Positions 35,861 to 46,739 of a DNA stretch of 64,000 bases are shown here, piece after piece. The notes under the pieces were generated by a model. It did no database searches, was not told the origin of the DNA, and saw only the letters and a program-made list of their open reading frames with translations. Positions within the stretch are counted from its first letter, which is position 1; each line of letters begins with the position of its first letter. The DNA comes from Prinia subflava (Eukaryota > Chordata > Aves > Passeriformes > Cisticolidae), in assembly GCF_021018805.1 (NCBI RefSeq), contig NC_086259.1, positions 9,972,501-10,036,500 of the forward strand, written 5' to 3'. Both the position numbers and the translations under genes were made by a program.

Positions 35861-36689
35861 TATAATCTGTTTTAAATTTCTCATGGTGACCAGGTATATT
35901 TAAGTTCATACTTTTGAAGACAAAGTTTTACTTGGATTCGCCTGTTTTCACTGGGAATAACACTACAGACATCCCAGGGAAATACAAGCATAGTGTGTAT
36001 TTCAGTATATTTGTGATGATAAAAAGAGGCAAATTAAATAAATATAATCTAACTCTTCTGGCATCAATTTTAGCTGTAGAATTGAAAACATTCAAAAATT
36101 TAGAAAGGCTTGTGTTAATGCTGGCCCACACTTTGATCCTGAAACACTGTTTTATTTCAGCCACTAGTAATTTACCACTCATTGCTTCCTTTTGCCTTTA
36201 AGCTTAATACATATATGTTTCAAAGTGGGCTGAAAACCTTTACAAAACAAAAAAGTATATTTGAAAAATAAAGCTCTTGGAATCCTCAAAAGTTTCTGAT
36301 TTTTGACGGTTTGAGTATTTACATGGTAGGTATAATTCTGCAAATATTAAGTTTTAAATCACTGCCTAATAGTATCTCCTACATGGAAAAGATAACACAG
36401 TGATTTCCATTCAGATGTGTTAGGAACTATTAAACACTTATTAAAGTTATTTTAAAACTTTGCTTGCTTTGCATTTAATGAAGTGAATGAAGGATGGAAA
36501 GATCCATACACTTTATGCACATTTAATTCTTAAAAATTACTTCTTGCGGCATACCACCTTTTATCCACTATTTATACATCGGCTGTAGCCAAATATAGGG
36601 GGAAAATTATTCCCTACTACCTTAGTTTGCTTTGAGAGAAATAGGATAGCAAACCCTGAGAGAGGAAAGTATTTAAATGAGCAGGCTGC
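35861..36689. other. AT-rich unique sequence
   Basis: Opposed frames of 95 codons (35914-36201 plus) and 84 codons (35928-36182 minus) overlap almost fully and have no recognisable domain, so neither is called. The part at 36440-36600 has enhancer-like texture. Confidence 0.4.
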
Positions 36690-37270
36690 CTCTGATAAAG
36701 CGCCAGTCTTGGGGAACATGTCCCCTTGCTGAACTGCAGGGAGACAGGAAAACCAGCAACTGCAGGCCCAGCCCCCAAAGACTAATAAACAAAACTAATA
36801 AACAAAGACTAATAAACCCCCAGCCCTGCCAGGGGGAACTCTGCCCAAAGAAAACTAAGGGGTCACAGTCCAAGGACAGAGCTGCTCCCTGTCATGTGAC
36901 AATCCCCTTGTATTTCCAGCCTAAATTTATTCCTGGTCAGTTTATGGGAGCTCCCGGCTCCACATCCACAATGCTGGCTCTGTGGCTCTCGTCAGTCCCT
37001 GTTCTGTCAGGCTCAACAAACCAAATTTCAGTTTCAGTCCCACAAGAAAACTCCCTGCCCACCTACAAATACCTGCAGCCTCCCCGGACCTGCTGTGAGT
37101 CTCTGTTTGGTGGTGGCTGAGCAGATCTGGATGCAGAATATTCTCAGATGCCTCCAGTCCCTCAGAAATACCACAAAAACCCACACAGCCCGGACAGGAA
37201 CCCTGCCTGGATCGATCTGAGCACCTTTTGGGTTTTTCCATAAGCTTTGTGGCATTTGCAGCATCTTAGG
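36690..37270. other. Large GC-rich patch
   Basis: The longest GC-rich patch of the window, with frames of 66 to 147 codons on both strands (36677-37120 plus is the longest). No domain is recognisable. Near its start is a small triplicate of ACTAATAAAC (see separate entry). Possibly an old retroelement fragment, but I found no matching pair of ends, primer site or coding motif. Confidence 0.35.
36781..36817. repeat. ACTAATAAAC triplicate
   Basis: Three copies of ACTAATAAAC are spaced by AAA and AAAG (starting at 36781, 36794 and 36808), giving a 13- to 14-bp tandem repeat inside a GC-rich patch. Confidence 0.85.
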
Positions 37271-38895
37271 AACATGCCACTCTGGCTTCGCTCTGTTTGA
37301 GGTTCTTGGTTTTGATTTATCCTTGTATTTTTTAATTTGAATTGAGAGGCTACGCAGGATCTACACAGGAAAATGCAAACTCACCTGGAACACTGAGCTC
37401 TAAATTTCAAGTTTTCTATTGTTAATTTATTGTGTCACCTTAGCCCATAGAAAGTTAAAACTGGTTTTGGAGATCATATAAAGACCTTATTAAAATGATG
37501 TGCCTAGAACTTCTGATAGTAAAAATTAGAATAGGAGGGTAGAAGAATGATCAACTGCTGATAAGAAGGGCCAGACATCAAAGAAGCACACAGTACAGCA
37601 TTTTCACAATGCTTTTTGAATCAATTAACCAATAAGTAAGGGTTTTTTCCAAAGCTAAGAAATACACAGGAAAGTAAAGGAACTTCCATTAAGCAGAAAA
37701 ATCATAAGAAAACTCAATTTCATCTTCAGCAAACACTCACCATACTACAATAGCTTTCTCATTGGATCAAACTTCAAACATAAAGATATATTCTAGTATA
37801 GGATTAATTATAATTAATGGACAGGAAGCATGGACAGGTCCAAGCAGATGTTGAAAACAAATAGGGATTCACAGAACACCACAATGTGGTATAAAAATCT
37901 GACTTTATTTGGTGCAGCTGGCTGTATATAATGCCTTTTGAATTTATAAGACTATAGCATCTGGTCTTCCAATGTCTTGCTACAAAATTTCAGAAAGTCA
38001 TGGGAATATTTTTGTCCCTTTTTCTTATCCCTTAGATGGAAAGAAACTTATATATACAGAAAAAAAAAGTGCATTGGAAAGAGAACTGCTAACAGAATGT
38101 CTCAAAGAAATGAGCCCTGAAATTTTAATATAAAACACTGAAAACTGAAATGTTAAGATTTTTCTTTTGCCCTAGTTTTAGCTGCACAGATATCTTTGTA
38201 AGAGTGTAAAAAGTAAGTTATTTGATTTAATTTTTAATGGTAACATATGTTAAAAAAATAGAGTTGCATTGAGAAAGGAGGTCATAATAAAGAAATAAAC
38301 CCAAATTTTAATAGGGAAATGTAATGTCTTATGATTTAACTGGAATTCTTAATACTTGCCTTCCCTTTATATACAAAATCTGCAATCATCAGAAACCTAC
38401 AAGTATATCTCCTCCTCTGCCCATATTCTTCAATTAGAAGTTAGAGGTACAATACTCATACAGGTGATATACTTTTAGAAATAACTTGCTGCAGTATTGA
38501 AATTATTCTACACACTGCTTTTCAGAAAGTGCTGGTCTCTGCAGGTGTTAGTAGCCAAACAAGATCTGGGGATCACATGTAATGACCATTTTGCTTAAAT
38601 ATTCATTTACACACCTGAGTTCTCTCAGCACATATAGAAAGAAAGCAGCTTTGAACAAGAATTCAGCCAGAAACTGAACTCTTGAAGAAGCAACAGAAGG
38701 TGCACAACAATTCCTGATTGCAGGAAAAGGGAAAGCAAAGTTAGATACTACTTGATTATTCTCAGGACTTGATGAGATTGGCTTATCCTTTGTCTTACAA
38801 TAAATGAATTAGAATTAAAGAAATAAATCTGGGCAATGTGCATATCCCCACAGTGCACTGCAGAAGACAATACAGGAATTTAACACTCATGGTCT
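37271..38895. other. AT-rich unique non-coding sequence
   Basis: No open frame of note, no RNA gene and no recognised repeat. An A run lies near 38061. The right end adjoins the LTR-like element, whose exact edge is not resolved. Confidence 0.45.
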
Positions 38896-39400
38896 GGGTC
38901 TCACGTGATGAGCTCTGAAGTCACCACAGGAAATGCTCATGCCAGGGCTCAGTACTGCACCTCCAACCACTCACCCCAAACCCATAAAACTGCCCACTGA
39001 TTCAGGGGATGACAGCTCACAAAATGGACACTTTATTCCTGCAATATCTGAACACGTGGAGTAGCAATGGGGAACAAATAGACATGGACACCCTTGTGCA
39101 TCCAAAGGAGATCACTCTATTGTAGATATCACCTCCTTTTTATACCCTTAATCTCAACCAGACAAAACCAAAACTTGACAGCAGGGTACCCATTGGCTGC
39201 TCAGCTGCTGTGATGCTGTCCACGTGTCATAACTCTCACTCACCCCCAGCTTCCAGCCATCCATCCTGCAGCTGTGCCTTCCCACAGGGCTTCTGGTGAG
39301 CCTTAACAACTTATATTAACAAATATAAACTCATATCCCATGTGGAGGTAGCCAATGTGAGCTTCATTGCTCAATGGTCCCTATTGAGCAGCAGAAATGC
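38896..39400 (-). mobile_element. Solo-LTR-like element, minus strand (edges approximate)
   Basis: Read on the minus strand the segment has, in order, a CCAAT box (39192-39196), a TATA box TATAAAAA (39137-39144) about 50 bp downstream, and an AATAAA poly(A) signal (39032-39037) about 105 bp further on, followed by a GT-containing stretch. This U3-R-U5 order and spacing is typical of a retroviral LTR. The surrounding sequence is more GC-rich than the desert and has three CACGTG motifs. I found no gag, pol or env sequence and no partner LTR, so it is most likely a solo LTR of an endogenous retrovirus. TG/CA ends and a target-site duplication could not be fixed. A host promoter with an early poly(A) signal is a weaker alternative. 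Confidence 0.55.
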
Positions 39401-42400
39401 AAGAGAACCTTTATTAATTTTCTTTCTCACCCAAATAGGTATTTTGTTTAGTTTTTACTCAGACATGGAAAATAAACAGATATAAAATGCTTAAATAATG
39501 ATTAATTTTTGCTTTGAAATTGTGAAAAAAAACCCTGACTCTTGTGTCTTCTGTGTGCCCTCTAAATACCAAGGCATCAATTTAGTAAGTTTTTCACTAA
39601 CTACTTACTTGTTCAGTAGCCTCAGAAAGGTGTTACTGTATTTCTCCAAAACCTGGCCATTGTTTCCTATTCAATGTCTGCTGCTGATAAGCAGTATTTT
39701 GCAGCTAGAATTCTGTAATCCAGCCAGACCTGGATTGATATGAGTGTTTTCTTAATAGGAACAGCTGGAAGGAAAACAGCTGAAAGCTTTCACTGCCATG
39801 TTCATGTGCTTTACATGCATTTGCCTAGGATCTCTCCAGGTCACCCTATATGCATCTTTCTCTTCACAGGAGGACTTGATGTCTTCAATCATTTGATGTA
39901 TTAATGCTCCAGCCTTCCTAGCACTTGCCACTGGCATTGTGATAGAGAGTGATTCTGTTTCCCAGAGCACAGAACTTTGCCCATGGCTGAACACTTTTAT
40001 TTTTGTCCTTCATATCATTTCTACAGCATGTGCTGGTGTGATGGATGTCTTCTCTGTCCCTTTGCCTCCCGAGTGCCTTTTAGCTTCCATCTGTGCTAAA
40101 AACTAATGGTTGTTATTATTTTGGTCTATTCTCCTGGACAGTTCTGCTGCCCTTGCTCTTTAGGAGGGGATCTCCAGGATTGCTTTATCGAGCTCTCAGG
40201 AGCCAAGTCTCATCTGCCCACCAGAATCCATCAGGCATTCTCTAGAGCTTTTCTAGTTATAGGCAGACATCACTTTTTAGTTTCAATGAATAAGTATTTT
40301 TCTCTCTTTATGTGTTTTGAGGGAAAAAAAACCCAAAACAACGAAACCCAAACTAAACCAGCAAACCTGTCTCTAGAGTTTTTGTGACTTTATTTGCATG
40401 AAATTGTTCTATTTCTCAGAACTTCCTGTATCATCTATTCTGGCCAGTATTATTTCACAATAGAGGCCACTGAGTCCCTGCCACTTTCTGTCTTTTCATG
40501 AAAAAGACAGTGAAGGAAGGGGATGTGGTTGTGTGCTGTTTTGTTGGGGTTTTTTTCTGAACTAGGTATCACTTTACATAGAATTCTGCTGCTTTTGCAC
40601 ACACAAAAAGGGTTTTCTAGAAAGCCAGCATTCAGTCAAACTCTCCCTAGGCCATTATGATTTCTTGGGAAACTCATTAGACTGGCCATTTCTAATATAC
40701 TTTTTTTTCCTGCTGAAACAACAGAGGAATAAATATTTCTAAAACTAACTACCATTTGTTTTAGGAAAGTACTCACAAGGGTGTTGAATGTAATGTGGAA
40801 AGTTTTTGCCTCTTGCAGAAAGGAAATGCTGGGTACTTCTTCCAAACACACCTATTCTGTGAATTCTGCACCTGCCTGCAAATTCAGCCATGCCTGTGCT
40901 AAAGAAAGTAGAAGAGGAAAGTAGAGGATAGGGGAAAAGTATCTTGTAACTATTCCCTACAAACAGTCCAGATAAACACAAATACACAGGTCATGTTTGA
41001 TTTTCAAAAAATATCTACAGATTTGAAGTCATGTGTAAAACACAAAGACAACTGAATGATGCAAATCCAGAGCAGCTACATTACAGATGTTTGTTATACA
41101 TCAAATTTTTGTATTAATTTCACATTAAATATTCCAGATCCTTAGGTATTTATATAATATTTCATGTATATATATATTTATAGAACTTGTGAGACTTTCA
41201 AATAGAATGTGAAAGAGCATATTTTATTTCAAAATATAGGCACATTGTCCAAAATTGAAATCTTTTTCAAAATGGATTAGATTAATAAAAAGAACTTTTA
41301 CAGAAACTGCACGTCCAAACCCCATACCACATGCCATGTTCAAGATTACAAACCTATTTAAACTTCCTCTACACATGCACACAAACAAACCATAAGCTAT
41401 TTAAAGAAAGCTTCCAAGAATTGGGAATGAACTTTTTAGAGTATTTACATGAATAAGAGTTTTGTCATTGCCTTTAGTAGAGCTAGGTATCAAAATTTTG
41501 GCTCATTCATCTGAGAACAGAATTTTCCCCATTAGCAAATTTCTAACAACACTTACACATCTCATCTATTCTTAAAGGTGAGGCAAACTTGAAAGTGAGA
41601 GGACTAATCACATTAAATTAATCTAAGTGAACGTGCTCAGCACCCATTAGAGAACTAAAATTAATCTGCTGACATTTTTATTCTATAAATGCTTTAAAGA
41701 TAATTGGGAGGCTGAGTCACTAAAAGGTATATTTTCAGTAAACTTAAGCACAGCCTCTTACAAGAATTTACAGGAGAAATCCAGCTTTAAATAATGCCAA
41801 ATTCTTTCTTACAAACTTCCACATTATATTTGCTGATCAGTAATACATTCCTGATAAATAATGGATGAGTCACATAGGTTCTAACATGAAAAACAGTTAT
41901 AAGTCAGTGTTAGATAATGCTATGCATTTTTCCTGTATCTTTGCTCATGATACTTAAAGCTTGAAGTTATTATAAATGTGAAATTTTCTTCTCTGATATT
42001 GCAGATACTTTATATCTTTTTATGTTGGCTCATACCTTTAAATTTAAATTAGTTTATATAAATCCAAATAAATCTCATGTTACCTGTTCTCTTATGAATC
42101 TTTTTAGTGTAAATTTTTCAATATATTTAATTATTATAGTATAAAATCTATCAGAAAATACAATATAATAAAACATTTTAATTTTTTTTCATGGCCTAGT
42201 CAAATTTTTGCTAATAAAAAGAAAACTAGCAAAACATGGTGTGCTGAACATTTTACCCCATTTTGCATTTTAGTACAATTTGGTACAAGTAAAACTTTTA
42301 ATGGTCCCCATCCTTTGACAATTTCAAGTGAACTTTACAAAGCAATCCATAAGCTTCATAAATAATGTCCATGTGGCTTTTAAGTAATTTATATAGTCTT

Positions 42401-42690
42401 TTCAATGGAAATAAGCAAGCCACTTAATCACTGAGCATGCATTTAGTTTATTTTAAGGGTTAGCCTTTTCATTATACAGCAATTGCTAGAGCTTATAAAA
42501 TAAAATACTAATCCCTTTATAATAAAAACAGTAACCTTTTAAACAAAAAACATATTTGAAGTACTTTTGATGAAGAATAATGATAAAACTAATTGCTATA
42601 AACATATAATATAATAAAATCCAAATCTTACAAGTAAGAGTTAAGGCACTTGAAAGAGACACCTTTGCCACTGCACCATTCGTACATTTT
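39401..42690. other. AT-rich unique non-coding sequence
   Basis: No gene is supported; frames of 71 to 93 codons (39498, 39752 minus, 40106, 40636 minus, 40745 minus) show no domain. An A/C-rich run lies at 40321-40366. The part from 41100 to 42680 is very AT-rich, with an (AT)n run near 41166-41176. Confidence 0.45.
40321..40366. repeat. Short A/C-rich tract
   Basis: Degenerate A- and C-rich sequence on the plus strand (AAAAAAAACCCAAAACAAC and similar). It belongs to the same class as the tracts at 9094, 14060 and 24899. Confidence 0.55.
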
Positions 42691-44340
42691 GGTTAGAGTG
42701 TATTCAGGGGATAAATATTCAGAATACTTCATTCTTCTCTCTTATGCCGAGCCCCCAGACAAAATGACCAATTCCCTGAGGAATTACAGGGGGAGAGAGC
42801 AACCCAAACCTGTTGCCTAAATAAACTTCAAGTTTCCTTCACAGCAGCTTTTGGAAATTCTGGGCTTCACCTATCGTTCACAAAGTGGGAGCAGACTGTC
42901 ATATCATTGCACTGGGAATTGTTCTCCACTGGATTTTTTTTTCCTCACACTGGATTTCTTCAAACTCCTCAAAACTAAGTTTCAACTCTCTTTGATACAC
43001 AAGCTCATCATCAGATATTAAAGATTTTATCTTTTGTCAAGTAAATTAAGTTACTTTCATATAAAATTTACACTAAATCATGTTGCACTTTGCATTTCAC
43101 TGTCATAATTTCCAATAACTTTATCTAGAGAGTTGACAAGTTGCTCCTTCATAATGTAAAAAAACCTGTGTTATTTGTTCAAGAAAGTTGCACTTCACTA
43201 AATACGAAGTTACTGTATTATTGAGTCTTTAAAGAAATATACTAAAGAGGGAAATGACTTACAGCTCTCAATAGGCAGTTCTTTGCCCTTATGGACAGTG
43301 GAAAAGTAAGGTTGAAAGACTTAACCTAAACATTGTCTGTATGCCCTATGCATTCAGCAGCAGGAGAAACATGGATTTTGATCTACAAAATGCTGTATTT
43401 TGTTCCCATGTTTGGATAGACAGTTGTCCAAAGCAACCTTCAGGTTTTTAAGTAATTTCATTTAAAGTTAAAATCTTCTCTTGTCACCCTTTGTGGCGAG
43501 ACTGAGATACTGAGCACCACTTAAGCTCCTGTGCTTAGAAAGGAAAAATTTACTAAAGGGCATAAAAAACCCCAAACAATCAGGAACCCCAAACACACAT
43601 TACTTAGATAGATTTAACGACTTACTGGTAAGCAGACAGTGGACTATTTAACAAAGATCCCTTTGAGAAATTTAAACTAGAATTGCACATATGAAAACAT
43701 AAATATCAGAGCTGGATAAAAAGTTAGATGTGATCTTGTCCTTTAGAAATGTGTGTTTCAGAGCACAGAGCACTTTAACTCTCAGTAATTCCATCAAAAG
43801 TGCAGTCCCACATAGAGGTTGATCAGCACGAGAAGAAGTGAACTAGAACTCACACTTGCATCACTACAACAAATGGAAATTTGGTGGTGAAATGGCTCCA
43901 CAGGTTTCTGGAACACAAGCTTCTCTGTCGGTGCCTCCCTCCCTTGGCATGAATAGAAGATAAAGCTGTGTGGAGCTGATATCCAAAGGCACAAGTCTGG
44001 TGTATTATTTGGGGAGAAATATGATAAAGGAAGGCAGAAATCAATAACTTAGGGAAATAAATACCAAGGCCTTTGCTTCTGTGATACCTAATTGCCCAAA
44101 GGAAGGGCAGCACCCTCACAGACAGATTATCCTGAAATGACACAGACAGTCCTGCTCTAACTCAAACCCTTCCACAGTGCTGAGCACTAACACACTGAAT
44201 GGTGGTCAGATCATCCTTTTTTCCAAGACAGTACCAGAAAGAGGTAATTTACTGGAAATCCCCTTTCATTAAAGCATTCTGCAACTCTCCTGCATTAAGA
44301 AAAGTAATTTGTAGTCATGTTGGAAACATGATCTGTTGCC
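42691..44340. other. Unique non-coding sequence with small hairpin
   Basis: A 6-bp stem AATTCC-CTGA-GGAATT lies at 42770-42785. A CTAAATAAAC word near 42820 resembles a poly(A) signal, but no TATA or CCAAT box sits at LTR-like distance, so no element is called. Minus frames at 43794-43994 and 43850-44143 have no recognisable domain. Confidence 0.35.
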
Positions 44341-44360
44341 CTTTCCTTCCATGAACACAC

Positions 44361-44379
44361 AGCACTGAGGGGCGCTGGT
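44361..44379 (+). promoter_or_regulatory. CTCF-like motif (two core mismatches)
   Basis: AGCACTGAGGGGCGCTGG fits the CTCF core (CCACYAGGGGGCGCT-type) at most positions, including the GGGGCGCT half. The AG dinucleotide in the middle is replaced by GA, which should weaken binding. It is the best CTCF-like match I noticed. Function as an insulator or loop anchor is an inference. Confidence 0.25.
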
Positions 44380-46739
44380 ACTCTCTGCTCTTTTCCCTTC
44401 TACATGTGCTGCTGAAGTTGTGTCTTTATCCACAGTGAGGATGCATTTTTTCCCTCTTTCACAATTAAAGTGGGACTTTCACACTTGCACTTTATAGCAC
44501 TGGGTTTAGTCAATTTGTTTATTTTAGTAAAAATGTCTTTCTGCTTGCTTTATTCCCTGAACGCTGAGAATGGCATTTTACAGTTTCTCTGAGTACCGTC
44601 TTAGGAAATTAGAGATTTGTTACACCATGGATCTGAGACCAGTAAAAAGGCACAAAAAGTTCACTGTTTCTCAATTAAAATGAGTTTGTTTCAAGTCAAT
44701 ATTTCTTCAGTTGCAGATTTACTGTATGCTACCTGCTAGTATTTACATAATATACAGTAATTGCTAAGAGACATGTTGAAAATATACCATTAGTATTATT
44801 TACTCCAGGAATCCAAGTGTAGAAACCAAAACATATCATGAATTTTTAATATTTTTCATAAAACAATGACCTTCTTTTTGCTTCAAATATGGCAAAGAGA
44901 AGGCCATCGACCTGAAATATTTCTTGTATACAGTAAGAGCCTGATCCAGCAGTCTTTGCAAAAGTAAAAGTCCCATTGACTTATGTTAAATGTAGCACTT
45001 TTCTTACAAGAGAACTGCAAATTTGAGCACTAATTAGGTCCCTGGACAGACTCTCAAAAGCACTGGTAAGTGAACCTGGGAAGCACTGATACTATGCAAT
45101 CCAAACACTATAAATATGGTAGTAACAAAGCTGAATACAGCACACTTCACAGACCCATCCTGCAAATCCATATTAATATAAATGGCCTTACTCATAGTCT
45201 GTTATAAATAAGGGAATAGTTAAGGATATTGTAGGTCTTTATTATGAAGGAACGTAGTCTTTTCGCTTCCCCTAAATTTAACTTATGGATATATTCTTCC
45301 CAATTTAATTTTAAAAGGATTGAAAATAGCTCCTCTTCAAAATATATTTGATTTATGTGTAGCGGTCACAGAAAAATGTACCTACCTACACTGTCATATT
45401 TTTTATCTTCTCCCCACAGACTGGGTATTTTTCTATCTTCTTCTCCTTTTTTGTATTTAGTGTTTGATAATACAATAACTACTATAGTTGTATTTTAATC
45501 CTATCAAATTAGATGTGACGCATTTATAAATATTATTTCTTGTACCATTTCTGCTCACTTGCACTCATGTTTGCAACCAAAACACAGAAATAAATTGTTA
45601 TTTTCACATAAGAAATCTAGGCAGTATTTTACAGTCATTTTTTAAGCCAAAACATTACAAAAAGAATCAGAAATCTAAACTGCATTAAGATATCAGCTGC
45701 TCTTCTTATGAGGAGGACTAAAAGGCTCTATCATACATCAAGCCCTCAAAAAGGATTGAGGGACTAAATACTTTATATTATTCCCTTTTATAGTGAACTG
45801 TCTATAAGTTTTCAGCTATCACAGATGCAGAAAATGTATTCTGTCTCACAATGTCTCACATTCTTAAACGAAATTGCTCTTCAGCCCACTCTTCATGCTT
45901 ATTTGCTTAATCAACATCACATCAAAAAGGATTTAGCCTGACATTATTGGTTGAAATTTGAAAAATGGAAAATGCTGCTTTCCAGAGTATTGATACAAGA
46001 GCTCATAAAGTGAATTTCTCATAACTACAGTTGCCCCCAGTCCTTCAAAGGTAAAGACAGTGAAAGAAAAAATATTTAGAGAATAATTCTCATCTTGTTA
46101 ACTTATGCAATTAGGGGCGTACAGACCTAGTTAACAATATTTAGACTATGTTTAACACCTTTTTGCCTATGTCAACTGTATTTTAATATACTGGAAGAGT
46201 AATGATGTGTTAAAATCCTGTTTGGCTTTTTTGTCAGTATTTCATAACTACTCCCCATGACATGAATTTCTGAGCACCTGGGAAAAGGTGCGTTTTCTGC
46301 ACCCAACAGAGGCACTGCTTCACCACCAGTTACAAATATTTTGCATTAACAAAGCACTTACTGTACTAACCACAATAAAAATGTTCACAATGTTTTGGTG
46401 AATCAAGCTGCTGCTTTTATCATATATTTAACTTGCATATTTATGGTAATTGTACTGGAATGCTTTTAAATGGTACAAACAAAAAAGGAAAAATCACACA
46501 ACCAGTTTCACACACTGGGGTGGTGACATTTTGAGATGTGCTAAGTCAAATTATTTTACAAGATGACACAGTATGCAGGACAGTATATTTTTTTGTTCTC
46601 TTTTTTTTTAGTGTGTAATTATCCTAGAAACTTATGCATGTTGCTTTGAAGGAAAATACATTTAATCTTTTTTTTCCTCAGTGTGAATAACAAACTGAAG
46701 ATGTCATGAAAGCAGTCCAATCAATACCTGTGGTACAAA
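44380..46739. other. AT-rich unique non-coding sequence
   Basis: No gene or repeat family is supported. The segment 46340-46460 has enhancer-like texture (TTTTGCATTAACAAAGC, AATTGTACTGG). Confidence 0.4.

Noticed and set aside
36677..37120. 147-codon plus frame as a gene
   Set aside because: Low stop density in a GC patch; minus frames overlap, a small tandem repeat lies within it and no domain is seen.
42700..42960. Second LTR based on AATAAAC and a GC-rich neighbourhood
   Set aside because: No TATA or CCAAT box at the expected distance and no matching ends.
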